DNA of 64,000 nt from JAEYKI01 sp036679405 (GTDB lineage: Bacteria; Bacillota; Clostridia; Christensenellales; Christensenellaceae). The notes below the pieces were generated by a model. That model made no database searches, was not told where the DNA came from, and saw only the letters and a program-made list of their open reading frames with translations. The translations under genes were made by a program, and so were the position numbers. The stretch covers positions 1 through 64,000 of the forward strand of contig JAVBVZ010000004.1 in assembly GCA_036679405.1 (NCBI GenBank), in the 5' to 3' direction. Of this stretch, positions 7,284 to 15,215 are shown one piece after another. How positions within the stretch are numbered: the stretch's first letter is position 1; the number at the start of each line of letters is the position of its first letter.

Positions 7284-8669
7284 TTAGTCTTCAATGGTTT
7301 TTAGAAATTTTTTCATCTCCGTTATATGTTTACGCACACTTCCGGGCGCCGGTCCTCCGGGGATATCCCTTGCCTGTACGCAGGCTTCCAGAGAAATCGA
7401 ATCGTACACGTCCTCCCCAAACAGTTCGGAAAACTCAAGGAGCTGCAAATGGGGGAGGTCTGCGATGGCGAGGCCGTTTTTTTCACAGTACAGCACAATT
7501 TTGCCGATGACTTCATGCGCGTCCCGGAAGGGCATGCCCTTTTTAACAAGATAGTCCGCCGCGTCGGTGGCGTTGGTGAAACCGTGGCCCGCACTGCCGT
7601 AGAGCTTTTCTTTGTCGAATACCGCGGTGCCGATCATGCCGGTAAAAACCTTAAGGCTGGCAATAAGAGTATCGGCGGCGTCGAAAACGCCTTCCTTATC
7701 TTCCTGCATATCTTTGTTATAGGCCAGGGGCAGGCCTTTCATAACGGTTAAAAGGCCCATCAGCGCACCGTATACCCGCCCGGTCTTGCCGCGGATCAGT
7801 TCCGCCATATCCGGGTTCTTTTTCTGCGGCATAATGCTGGAGCCGGTGGAGTATGCGTCCGAAATACGGAGCACGCCGAATTCATTGGTAGAAAATAATA
7901 TGAGCTCTTCACAAAAACGGGAAAGATGCATCATACAAATGGAAGCAGAAGAGAGGTACTCCAAAAGAAAATCACGGTCGGAGACCCCGTCCAGGCTGTT
8001 GGGCGTTATAGATGCAAAGCCCAGGTCGGCCGCCACTGATTCGCGGTCTAAGGGATAGGTGGTCGCGCAGAGCGCGCCGGAACCCAGAGGCATTGTGTCC
8101 GTGCGCTTATAACAGTCTGAAAACCGGCCGATATCCCGCGCAAACATTTCGCAGTAGGCCATCATATAATGCGCCAGGGTGGAGGGCTGCGCTTTTTGCA
8201 GATGTGTGTACGCCGGAATAATGGTATTTAAGTTATCCTGCGCAATACCGGTCAGCACTCCGCAGAGGTTTTTGATTTCCTTGATGGTCTGGCGGATGGC
8301 TTTTTTCATATACATGCGGATATCCAGTGCAACCTGGTCGTTCCGGCTGCGCCCGGTATGCAGGCGTTTGCCAACCTGCCCGATACGCGCAGTCAAAAGA
8401 CGTTCCACATTCATATGGATGTCTTCATCTTCCACAGAAAAGGAAACTTTGCCCTCCAATATGTCTGCAAGGATTGCCTTAAGGCCGGCTGTTATTTTTT
8501 CCGCGTCCTCCATGGGAATGATGCCCTGACGCCCCAGCATGGACGCATGCGCAATACTGCCCGTAACGTCTTCCGCGGCCATTCGGGAATCAAAGGATAT
8601 GGAGGAATTAAAACTTTCTGCAAGCTTGTCCGGTTCCTGCTCGAACCGGCCGCCCCATAATTTAGCCAT
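7284..8669 (-). CDS. argH: Argininosuccinate lyase
   Basis: 461 residues, full length. It catalyses the last arginine step, cleaving argininosuccinate to arginine and fumarate in the cytoplasm. The superfamily signature is plain at SSIMPQKKNPD, carrying the flexible catalytic loop Ser. The start MAKLWGGRFEQEPDKLAESF and the HTGRSRNDQVA segment are diagnostic. Its ATG shares the A of the argG stop codon (TAATG), so the two genes are translationally coupled, and the terminator at 7252 closes the operon. Confidence 0.97.
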   Translation of the reverse strand: MAKLWGGRFEQEPDKLAESFNSSISFDSRMAAEDVTGSIAHASMLGRQGIIPMEDAEKITAGLKAILADILEGKVSFSVEDEDIHMNVERLLTARIGQVGKRLHTGRSRNDQVALDIRMYMKKAIRQTIKEIKNLCGVLTGIAQDNLNTIIPAYTHLQKAQPSTLAHYMMAYCEMFARDIGRFSDCYKRTDTMPLGSGALCATTYPLDRESVAADLGFASITPNSLDGVSDRDFLLEYLSSASICMMHLSRFCEELILFSTNEFGVLRISDAYSTGSSIMPQKKNPDMAELIRGKTGRVYGALMGLLTVMKGLPLAYNKDMQEDKEGVFDAADTLIASLKVFTGMIGTAVFDKEKLYGSAGHGFTNATDAADYLVKKGMPFRDAHEVIGKIVLYCEKNGLAIADLPHLQLLEFSELFGEDVYDSISLEACVQARDIPGGPAPGSVRKHITEMKKFLKTIED

Positions 8670-9877
8670 TATTTACCTGCCTTGTCCTGCGTTAAGGCTT
8701 TTACTTTCAGAGGCAGACCGAAGAGGTTGATAAAGCCTTCCGCATCTTTCTGGTTGTATACTTCGTCTTCGCCGAAGGTAGCAAATTCTTCACTGTACAG
8801 CGAATAGGGAGATTTGAGCCCGGCCGCCTTGCAGGTGCCTTTGTACAGCTTTAAGCGAACCATGCCCGTTACCACCTGCTGCGTTTGTTCCACAAAGGCG
8901 GCAAGCGCCTCGCGCAGGGGAGAATACCACATGCCGTCGTATACGAGATCCGCATATTTGATAGCGGCTTCCGCTTTATAGTGCATGGTTGCACGGTCTA
9001 ATACCAATGTTTCAAGCGCGCTGTGCGCGGTGTAAAGAACACGGCCGCCCGGCGTTTCATACACGCCGCGGGACTTCATGCCCACGAGACGGTTTTCAAC
9101 AATGTCGTCTATGCCGACGGCATTTCTTGCGCCGACCTCGTTTAAGGCGGTCACCATTTCGACTGCTCCAAGTTTTTTGCCGTTCAGAGCCACCGGGATG
9201 CCTTTTTCAAATTGCAGTTCAATATATTCGGCCTGATCCGGCGCATCTTCCGGATTTTTGCAGATCATCAGAAGGTCGTTTTTGGGTTCGTTCCATGGGT
9301 CTTCCAGGTCGCCGCCTTCATGGGAAAGGTGCCAGATGTTGGCATCCATGCTGTAGGGGCGCTCTTTGGTGACCGGAACGTCTATGCCGCGTGCTTTGGC
9401 GTATTCAATTTCTTCGTCACGGGATTTGATGTCCCAAATACGCCAGGGAGCAATAATGTCCAGTTCGGGCGCAAGCGCTTTGACGGTCAGCTCAAAACGG
9501 ACCTGGTCGTTGCCTTTGCCGGTCGCACCGTGGCAGATGGCGGTGGCGCCTTCCGCTTTTGCAATTTCAACAAGCCGCTTGGCTATGATGGGGCGCGCAA
9601 AAGAAGTACCGAGAAGGTATTTGCCTTCATATTCTGCGCCGGCCTGCATGGTGGGAAAGATGAAGTCTTCCACAAATTCCTTTGTTAAATCTTCTATATA
9701 GGCTTTGGACGCGCCGGTGCGGATGGCCTTTTCTTCCAAACCGTCAAGTTCTTTGCCCTGACCGACATTGCCGCAGACCGCAATAACTTCGCATCCATAG
9801 TTTTCTTTAAGCCAGGGGATGATGATGGATGTATCAAGCCCGCCCGAGTATGCCAGTACAACTTTGCTGTGCTTCAT
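8669..9877 (-). CDS. argG: Argininosuccinate synthase
   Basis: 402 residues. It condenses citrulline and aspartate with ATP to form argininosuccinate. The N-terminal P-loop-like LAYSGGLDTSIIIPWL binds ATP. CHGATGKGNDQVRFE and the Tyr/Ser-rich C-terminus also fit the family. First gene of argGH; GGAGG at 9884-9888 precedes the ATG. The earlier arginine genes are not nearby, so the cell must obtain citrulline from genes elsewhere or from uptake. No ARG box was recognised upstream. Confidence 0.97.
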   Translation of the reverse strand: MKHSKVVLAYSGGLDTSIIIPWLKENYGCEVIAVCGNVGQGKELDGLEEKAIRTGASKAYIEDLTKEFVEDFIFPTMQAGAEYEGKYLLGTSFARPIIAKRLVEIAKAEGATAICHGATGKGNDQVRFELTVKALAPELDIIAPWRIWDIKSRDEEIEYAKARGIDVPVTKERPYSMDANIWHLSHEGGDLEDPWNEPKNDLLMICKNPEDAPDQAEYIELQFEKGIPVALNGKKLGAVEMVTALNEVGARNAVGIDDIVENRLVGMKSRGVYETPGGRVLYTAHSALETLVLDRATMHYKAEAAIKYADLVYDGMWYSPLREALAAFVEQTQQVVTGMVRLKLYKGTCKAAGLKSPYSLYSEEFATFGEDEVYNQKDAEGFINLFGLPLKVKALTQDKAGK

Positions 9878-9930
9878 GTTTAAACCTCCGTTTAAGCCCC
9901 ATAGGGCTGTTTTAAAAAATCATATACATA

Positions 9931-9959
9931 ATAATACAACAAAATGTATAAATATGCAA
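9931..9959 (-). promoter_or_regulatory. Possible argGH promoter
   Basis: Read on the minus strand: TTGCAT (9959-9954) and TATTAT (9936-9931) with 17-base spacing. A short hairpin AGCCC-CATA-GGGCT (9895-9908) lies in the leader just before the ribosome site. It is too small to call an attenuator. Confidence 0.35.
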
Positions 9960-10031
9960 TAGCGTTTTCGCTGCAGTTTTATTCTAACCCAAATACGGTA
10001 AAAATGGTAGCTTCATATCAAAAAAATATGT

Positions 10032-10037
10032 TATAAT
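10032..10037 (+). promoter_or_regulatory. -10 box of the ruvC operon
   Basis: A perfect TATAAT about 20 bases before the ruvC TTG start. The -35 region is weak. The leader would be only about 13 bases and includes GGGTGA at 10045-10050 as ribosome site. Confidence 0.45.
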
Positions 10038-10056
10038 AGCCCTTGGGTGATTCAAA

Positions 10057-10557
10057 TTGATCGTACTTGGGATCGATCCGGGACTTGCGACTGTAGGATA
10101 CGGCGTGGTGTCGTTTGAAAACAACCGCACGCTGACTTTAATTGACTATGGAACCATAGAAACGCAGGCGGGGCTTCCCACGCCGCGGCGGCTTTCGCTT
10201 ATAGCAGAGGGAATATCAAAGCTTATAGAGAAATATCGGCCGGACGCGGTTGCGTTTGAGGAGATATTTTTTAATACCAACGTCAAGACCGCCATTGCCG
10301 TTGCGCAGGCGCGGGGCGCTGCCCTGCTGGCCGCCTACGGCCATACGCAGGAATTGTATGAATATACGCCGCTTCAGGTAAAGCAGGCGGTGGTGGGTTA
10401 CGGCAGGGCGGATAAAGTGCAGGTACAGATGATGGTAAAAACATTGTGCGGCCTGAAAAACATTCCGCGGCCGGACGACGCTGCGGATGCGGTGGCGGTG
10501 GCCATCTGTCATGCGCACAGTGCGAATACCGCATCCATGATTAATACCAAAATATAA
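10057..10557 (+). CDS. ruvC: Crossover junction endodeoxyribonuclease RuvC
   Basis: 166 residues. It resolves Holliday junctions by paired nicks, working with RuvAB. The RNase H-like acidic residues are visible: Asp7 in LGIDPG, Glu68 in AFEEIFF, and Asp141 and Asp144 in PDDAADA. Translation starts at TTG, since this gives the conserved MIVLGIDPG opening; no ATG or GTG is suitably placed in frame. First gene of ruvC-ruvA-ruvB-queA-tgt. Confidence 0.96.
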   Translation: MIVLGIDPGLATVGYGVVSFENNRTLTLIDYGTIETQAGLPTPRRLSLIAEGISKLIEKYRPDAVAFEEIFFNTNVKTAIAVAQARGAALLAAYGHTQELYEYTPLQVKQAVVGYGRADKVQVQMMVKTLCGLKNIPRPDDAADAVAVAICHAHSANTASMINTKI

Positions 10558-10568
10558 GGGGTAAGGTT

Positions 10569-11156
10569 ATGTACGCTTTTATCAGCGGAAAAGCTGCTCA
10601 GACGGGGCCGAATTTCATTGTGATCGACGCGGGCGGCGTGGGCTATATGGTATATACGAATTCTTATTCCGCGGATGCTGTGAAAAGCGGGGAAGACTGC
10701 CGCCTGTACACGCATCTGGTGGTGAGGGAGGATGAACTCTCCCTTTATGGTTTTTTGAGCCCTGAAGAAAAAAACATGTTTGAAAAACTGATCTCTATCA
10801 GCGGGGTTGGCCCCAAAGTTGCGCTTTCGCTTCTTTCTTCCGTGAAAGTTGCAGACATTGCTGCGGCAGTACTGTGCGGCAATGCGGGCGCATTTGAGTG
10901 CGTTTCCGGCATTGGAAAAAAGACCGCCCAGCGGCTGGTGCTGGAACTCAAAGAAAAGGTAGATATATCCGAAACAGTCGGCGGCGGGCCCGGTCTGTCC
11001 GGTGGCGCGGGAAATGCGCTGGAGGAAGCCGCGGCCGCTTTGGTGGGGCTTGGGTATCAGCGTGCGGAAGCGCTTTCCGCACTTTCGGCGGTGCAAAGCC
11101 TGGGCGATACCGCAGAAGAACTGGTATTGTTGGCGCTGAAACGTCTTTCGAGGTAA
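10569..11156 (+). CDS. ruvA: Holliday junction branch migration protein RuvA
   Basis: 195 residues. It binds four-way junctions as a tetramer and loads the RuvB motor. Order: OB-fold N-terminus (MYAFISGKAAQTGPNFIVID), then two helix-hairpin-helix motifs (ISGVGPKVALSLLS and VSGIGKKTAQRLVLELKEK), then a flexible linker and a C-terminal RuvB-binding domain from about residue 150. It starts 11 bases after ruvC and abuts ruvB. Confidence 0.96.
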   Translation: MYAFISGKAAQTGPNFIVIDAGGVGYMVYTNSYSADAVKSGEDCRLYTHLVVREDELSLYGFLSPEEKNMFEKLISISGVGPKVALSLLSSVKVADIAAAVLCGNAGAFECVSGIGKKTAQRLVLELKEKVDISETVGGGPGLSGGAGNALEEAAAALVGLGYQRAEALSALSAVQSLGDTAEELVLLALKRLSR

Positions 11157-12185
11157 GTGATGGAAGAAGAATCTAGGATCATATCCGGAATACCGCAGCA
11201 GGAGGACCTTGGGCTGGATCTAAGCCTTCGTCCCCGGACGCTGAAGGAATATATCGGCCAGGAAAAGGTGAAGGAAATGATGGGCGTCTTTATTGAGGCC
11301 GCCCGTCATCGGGGAGAAGTGCTGGACCATGTGCTTTTGTACGGGCCGCCCGGCCTTGGCAAAACCACCCTGGCACATATTATTGCGCAGGAGATGGGCG
11401 TGAATATCCGCGTGACTTCCGGCCCGGCTATCGAACGGCCGGGCGACCTGGCGGCGCTGCTTACCAACCTTTCTTCGGGCGATGTGCTTTTTATAGACGA
11501 AATCCACCGCCTGAATTCCAGCGTGGAAGAGGTGCTGTATCCTGCAATGGAAGATTTTGCGCTGGATATCATACTCGGAAAAGGGCCAAGCGCGCGCTCC
11601 ATGCGCATCGATTTGCCGCATTTTACACTGGTGGGCGCAACCACGCGCGCGGGAATGCTGACTTCCCCTCTGCGGGACAGGTTTGGCGTTTTGAGCCGTC
11701 TGGAGTGTTATACCCCCGAAGAGCTTAAAACCATTGTACGCCGGTCGGCGGGGATACTGAATATAGCAATAGAGGATTCCGGCGCGTTTGAAGTGGCCCG
11801 CCGTTCACGCGGGACCCCCCGGGTGGCCAACCGTCTTTTAAAGCGGGTGCGTGATTTTGCAGACGTCCGGGCGGACGGCGTGATCACCCGTAACGTTGCA
11901 GACAGGGGGCTTGCAATGCTGGAAGTGGACGATTTGGGCCTTGATAATTCCGACCGTCTTATCCTTTCCGCCATTATTCAGAAGTTTGGCGGTGGCCCGG
12001 TGGGGCTGGACACGCTTTCAGCTACGACGGGCGAGGAAGCCGGGACGATCGAAGATGTGATCGAACCGTTTTTGCTGCAGCTTGGTTTTGTAAAGAAAAC
12101 GCCCAGGGGCAGGGTGGCGACGCAGCTTGCCTATGCACATCTGGGAATAGAATGCCCGGATAACGGTCAGATAAAACTTTTTTAA
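11157..12185 (+). CDS. ruvB: Holliday junction DNA helicase RuvB
   Basis: 342 residues. An AAA+ hexameric motor that drives branch migration. Walker A GPPGLGKTT at about 63-71, Walker B FIDEIH at 112-117, sensor and arginine-finger segment ATTRAGMLTSPLRDRFG, and the C-terminal winged helix. The stop of ruvA is followed at once by GTG-ATG. Either may serve; the ATG at 11160 would remove one residue. Confidence 0.97.
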   Translation: MMEEESRIISGIPQQEDLGLDLSLRPRTLKEYIGQEKVKEMMGVFIEAARHRGEVLDHVLLYGPPGLGKTTLAHIIAQEMGVNIRVTSGPAIERPGDLAALLTNLSSGDVLFIDEIHRLNSSVEEVLYPAMEDFALDIILGKGPSARSMRIDLPHFTLVGATTRAGMLTSPLRDRFGVLSRLECYTPEELKTIVRRSAGILNIAIEDSGAFEVARRSRGTPRVANRLLKRVRDFADVRADGVITRNVADRGLAMLEVDDLGLDNSDRLILSAIIQKFGGGPVGLDTLSATTGEEAGTIEDVIEPFLLQLGFVKKTPRGRVATQLAYAHLGIECPDNGQIKLF

Positions 12186-12203
12186 AGTTGGGAATATAAG
12201 CCA

Positions 12204-13223
12204 TTGAAAACACAGGATTTTGACTATGATCTGCCGGAGGAGCTGATTGCGCAAAAACCTCTTTTAAAAAGAGATTCCTCCAGGCTCTTGGTATATAACC
12301 GGAAAACGGGACAAAAAGAGCATAAACATTTTTATGACATAACGGAATATTTAAAGCCGGGCGATGTTTTGGTTTTAAACAATACCCGTGTGCTTCCGGC
12401 GCGTCTTTTCGGCATAAAACAGGGAACTTCGCGCAAAGTGGAATTTTTACTTTTAAGCCGTTTGGACGCTTGGGAATGGGAAGTGATCCTGCGCCCTGGC
12501 AGAAAACTGAAAGCGGGAGACACCGTGGAATTTGTGTCCTCGCTTTCCGCCCGCATTATGGAAAAAAAAGAAGACGGCGTGGTTCGCGTACGTTTTGAAT
12601 ATGAAGGCGTGTTTGAGCAAATACTGGACGAACTGGGGCAAATGCCGCTTCCGCCGTATATTACTGAAAAACTCAAGGACAAAACGCGCTATCAGACCGT
12701 TTATGCGCAGGTGGATGGAAGCGCAGCCGCGCCAACCGCCGGACTGCACTTTACGCCTGAGCTTTTGGATAAAATAAAAGCAATGGGCGTGGAAGTGGTC
12801 AATATATTATTGCATGTAGGGCTGGGGACCTTTCGGCCGGTGAAAGCGGAGGATGTTTCCGAGCACGTGATGCACAGTGAATATTTCAGCGTTTCGCCCG
12901 AAACGGCCCGTGCGGTCAACGGCGCGCGTGAAAAGGGAGGGCGCGTATTCGCGGTAGGAACGACTTGCGTGCGCACGCTGGAAAGCGCCTCGGAAAACGG
13001 AAAACTTGCAGCAAAGAGCGGGACTACGGATATATTTATAACGCCCGGGTACACCTTTAAAATGGTAGATGCGCTGGTGACCAATTTTCATCTTCCCAAA
13101 TCTACGCTGATCATGCTGGTGAGCGCCTTTGCGGGACGAGAGAATACGCTTGCGCTGTATAAAATGGCTGTAGAAGAAAAATACAGGTTTTTCAGTTTTG
13201 GAGATGCGATGCTGCTTCTGTAA
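12204..13223 (+). CDS. queA: S-adenosylmethionine:tRNA ribosyltransferase-isomerase
   Basis: 339 residues, full length. It transfers the ribosyl part of SAM to preQ1 in tRNA to form epoxyqueuosine at the wobble position. Conserved stretches include LPEELIAQKPL near the start, VLNNTRVLPARL, and PTAGLHFTPELL. It begins with TTG, 18 bases after ruvB. The pairing with tgt directly downstream confirms a queuosine role. Confidence 0.96.
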   Translation: MKTQDFDYDLPEELIAQKPLLKRDSSRLLVYNRKTGQKEHKHFYDITEYLKPGDVLVLNNTRVLPARLFGIKQGTSRKVEFLLLSRLDAWEWEVILRPGRKLKAGDTVEFVSSLSARIMEKKEDGVVRVRFEYEGVFEQILDELGQMPLPPYITEKLKDKTRYQTVYAQVDGSAAAPTAGLHFTPELLDKIKAMGVEVVNILLHVGLGTFRPVKAEDVSEHVMHSEYFSVSPETARAVNGAREKGGRVFAVGTTCVRTLESASENGKLAAKSGTTDIFITPGYTFKMVDALVTNFHLPKSTLIMLVSAFAGRENTLALYKMAVEEKYRFFSFGDAMLLL

Positions 13224-13268
13224 TTTTCAGGCGCAGGGCAGAGAGAAAAGATAACGGTAAGGAGAACG

Positions 13269-14378
13269 ATGGATTTTAGTTTTGAAGTAATAAAAGAATG
13301 CCCGAGTACGGGTGCGCGGGCAGGTGTGCTGCACACCCCGCATGGAGACATCAATACGCCGGTATATATGCCGGTCGGGACGCAGGCGACAGTGAAAGCA
13401 ATGACGCCCGAGCAGGTTCATGACACCGGCGCGCAGATCATACTTGCAAATACATACCATCTTTACCTGCGGCCGGGACACGAGCTGGTAGCCAGAGCAG
13501 GCGGTCTGCATAAATTTATGCATTGGAACAAGCCTATTTTGACAGACAGCGGCGGGTTTCAGGTATTCAGCCTGGGAGAACTTCGGAAGCTGACCGAGCA
13601 GGGCGCCGAGTTTCAGTCTCACATTGACGGCTCGCGCCATTTTCTGACGCCAGAAAAAGCGGTGGAGATCCAGGAAGCGCTGGGATCGGATATTATTATG
13701 GCGTTTGATGAATGTGTGTCTTATCCGGCGGAATATGCCTACGCAAAAATGTCTATGGAACGGACGCACCGTTGGGCGGAGCGCTGCAAGGCTGCCCACA
13801 CGCGTGCCGACCAGGCTTTGTTTGGCATTGTGCAGGGATCCATGTATGCGGACCTGCGGCGGGAAAGTGCGCGGCGCATTGCGGAAATGGATTTTATTGG
13901 AAATGCAATCGGAGGCTTGAGCGTAGGAGAACCAAAATCCGAAATGTATGCAATGCTGGAAGAAGTAAACCCGATCCTGCCAAAAAACAAACCGCGTTAT
14001 CTGATGGGCGTAGGCAGCGCGGACTGCCTGCTGGAAGGCGTGGCCCGGGGAGTTGATATGTTTGACTGCGTCTTGCAGACGCGGATTGCGCGAAACGGGA
14101 CAGCCCTTCATCCGGAAGGCAAAATTGTGGTCCGGAATGCCGAGTATGCGGATGATTTTTCTCCCATTGAAGAAGGCTGCGACTGTTATGCCTGTAAAAA
14201 TTTTACGCGCGCATATATCCGCCACCTTATCAAAACAAACGAAATATTAGGCGCGACACTGCTTTCTATCCATAACATCCGTTTTACGATCCGGTTGATG
14301 CAGCAGATGCGGGAATCCATTATAAACGGTACGTTTGAAGCCTTTAAAGATGGGTTTTTGGCCAAATATAATGTATGA
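13269..14378 (+). CDS. tgt: Queuine/preQ1 tRNA-guanine transglycosylase
   Basis: 369 residues. It exchanges guanine-34 for preQ1 in tRNAs with GUN anticodons. TDSGGFQVFSLG carries the conserved active-site loop, GGLSVGEPK follows, and the zinc site C-x-C-x2-C (CDCYAC) with a later His lies near residue 300. An AAGGAGA ribosome site is eight bases upstream. Downstream is yajC, an arrangement common in Firmicutes. Confidence 0.97.
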   Translation: MDFSFEVIKECPSTGARAGVLHTPHGDINTPVYMPVGTQATVKAMTPEQVHDTGAQIILANTYHLYLRPGHELVARAGGLHKFMHWNKPILTDSGGFQVFSLGELRKLTEQGAEFQSHIDGSRHFLTPEKAVEIQEALGSDIIMAFDECVSYPAEYAYAKMSMERTHRWAERCKAAHTRADQALFGIVQGSMYADLRRESARRIAEMDFIGNAIGGLSVGEPKSEMYAMLEEVNPILPKNKPRYLMGVGSADCLLEGVARGVDMFDCVLQTRIARNGTALHPEGKIVVRNAEYADDFSPIEEGCDCYACKNFTRAYIRHLIKTNEILGATLLSIHNIRFTIRLMQQMRESIINGTFEAFKDGFLAKYNV

Positions 14379-14390
14379 GCAAAAAATCAG

Positions 14391-14419
14391 TTGACGAATC
14401 GTATTGTCTCCGATATTAT
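14391..14419 (+). promoter_or_regulatory. Promoter of yajC
   Basis: TTGACG (14391-14396) and TATTAT (14414-14419) with 17-base spacing, each one mismatch from consensus. It lets yajC be made independently of the ruv-que operon. Confidence 0.55.
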
Positions 14420-14456
14420 TATAATTAATGTAATTTATGAAAGGTAGGTATATTGC

Positions 14457-14774
14457 ATGCAGCAATTAGATTTGAGCGGAAGCTTGTCCATATTGTTTCC
14501 CATTTTGCTGATCGTTATATTTGTGGTTTTGATCATTGTCCCGAACAGAAGACGTGATAAGAAGTTCAAGGACATGCTTGCCAGCGTAAAAGTTGGTGAC
14601 AGGATCAAGACGATTGGTGGTATTTATGGCAAGATCGTTCAGTTGAAAGAGGATTTGATCGTTATTGAGACCGGTCCGGACAAAGCGCAGTTGCAGATGG
14701 CAAAAAATTCGATTGCAACGATTGAAAATTATGACGTTGAATCCGAATCAGCCAAAGACAAGGACACCAAATAA
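14457..14774 (+). CDS. yajC: Preprotein translocase subunit YajC
   Basis: 105 residues. It has one N-terminal transmembrane helix (SILFPILLIVIFVVLIIVPN) followed by a basic RRRDKKFKDML segment and a small cytoplasmic beta domain with V-K-V-G-D-R-I-K-T-I-G-G-I. It associates with SecDF in the Sec system. In many Clostridia secD and secF lie nearby; here they do not follow within the window. Confidence 0.93.
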   Translation: MQQLDLSGSLSILFPILLIVIFVVLIIVPNRRRDKKFKDMLASVKVGDRIKTIGGIYGKIVQLKEDLIVIETGPDKAQLQMAKNSIATIENYDVESESAKDKDTK

Positions 14775-14795
14775 ACTACAAGACAGAATAAAAGT

Positions 14796-14823
14796 GCCTT
14801 CGCCTCAGGTGAAGGCTTTTTTT
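14796..14823 (+). terminator. Terminator of yajC
   Basis: GCCTTC / GAAGGC stem with a T7 run after it. It separates yajC from scfA. Confidence 0.85.
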
Positions 14824-14869
14824 ATGGCCTGCCTGCAAAGACTTTTAAGATAAAACAACCCGCAAACAC

Positions 14870-14899
14870 TTGAACAGGGATGCCACTTTATTGTATAAT
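14870..14899 (+). promoter_or_regulatory. Promoter of scfA
   Basis: TTGAAC (14870-14875) and a perfect TATAAT (14894-14899) with 18-base spacing, 35 bases upstream of the scfA start. The ribosome site GGAGG lies at 14922-14926. Confidence 0.65.
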
Positions 14900-14933
14900 A
14901 AATAAGTAATTAATAAAAAGCCGGAGGCGACAT

Positions 14934-15077
14934 ATGAAACATATTAAGATTATCAGCCAGAATTCCCTTAAAAAAACACTTGAAAAAGGCGGCTGCGGCG
15001 AGTGCCAGGCATCCTGCCAGTCTGCCTGCAAAACTTCCTGTACGGTCGCAAACCAGAAGTGCGAAAAGGAAAATTAA
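14934..15077 (+). CDS. scfA: SCIFF ranthipeptide precursor
   Basis: 47 residues. The C-terminal part carries six cysteines, in CGECQASC, SACKTSC and QKC spacing, together with the hallmark TVANQ. This matches the six-cysteines-in-forty-five-residues family found in nearly all Clostridia. The N-terminal leader (MKHIKIISQNSLKKTLEKGG) should be recognised by the radical SAM enzyme encoded next, which installs thioether crosslinks between Cys and neighbouring residues. The physiological role of the mature peptide is not settled. It has its own promoter and strong ribosome site and is followed by a terminator before scfB. Confidence 0.95.
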   Translation: MKHIKIISQNSLKKTLEKGGCGECQASCQSACKTSCTVANQKCEKEN

Positions 15078-15087
15078 TTTTTTAAAT

Positions 15088-15125
15088 AAACAGGGGCGGC
15101 AATATAATATTGCCGCCTGTTTTTA
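15088..15125 (+). terminator. Hairpin terminator/attenuator between scfA and scfB
   Basis: A long stem, roughly AAACAGG...CGGCAATAT against ATATTGCCG...CCTGTTT, followed by TTTT. Read-through would set the ratio of enzyme to precursor. Confidence 0.8.
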
Positions 15126-15215
15126 TGGGATCCCCGAAATCCGAAAGGCCTTTTGGGGCGCGGCCGCGAATTTGAAAAAAAGCGCAGCCTAAAACGAAAT
15201 AAGCGGGAGTTTGAA

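Noticed and set aside
9895..9908. Hairpin in the argG leader considered as an attenuator or T-box
   Set aside because: Only five base pairs; no T-box sequence, leader peptide or terminator is present.
12186..13268. preQ1 riboswitch near queA-tgt
   Set aside because: The gaps before queA (18 bases) and tgt (45 bases) are too short and hold no aptamer-like sequence.
13227..14225. 332-codon minus-strand frame opposite tgt
   Set aside because: Complete overlap with tgt, whose catalytic and zinc motifs are intact.
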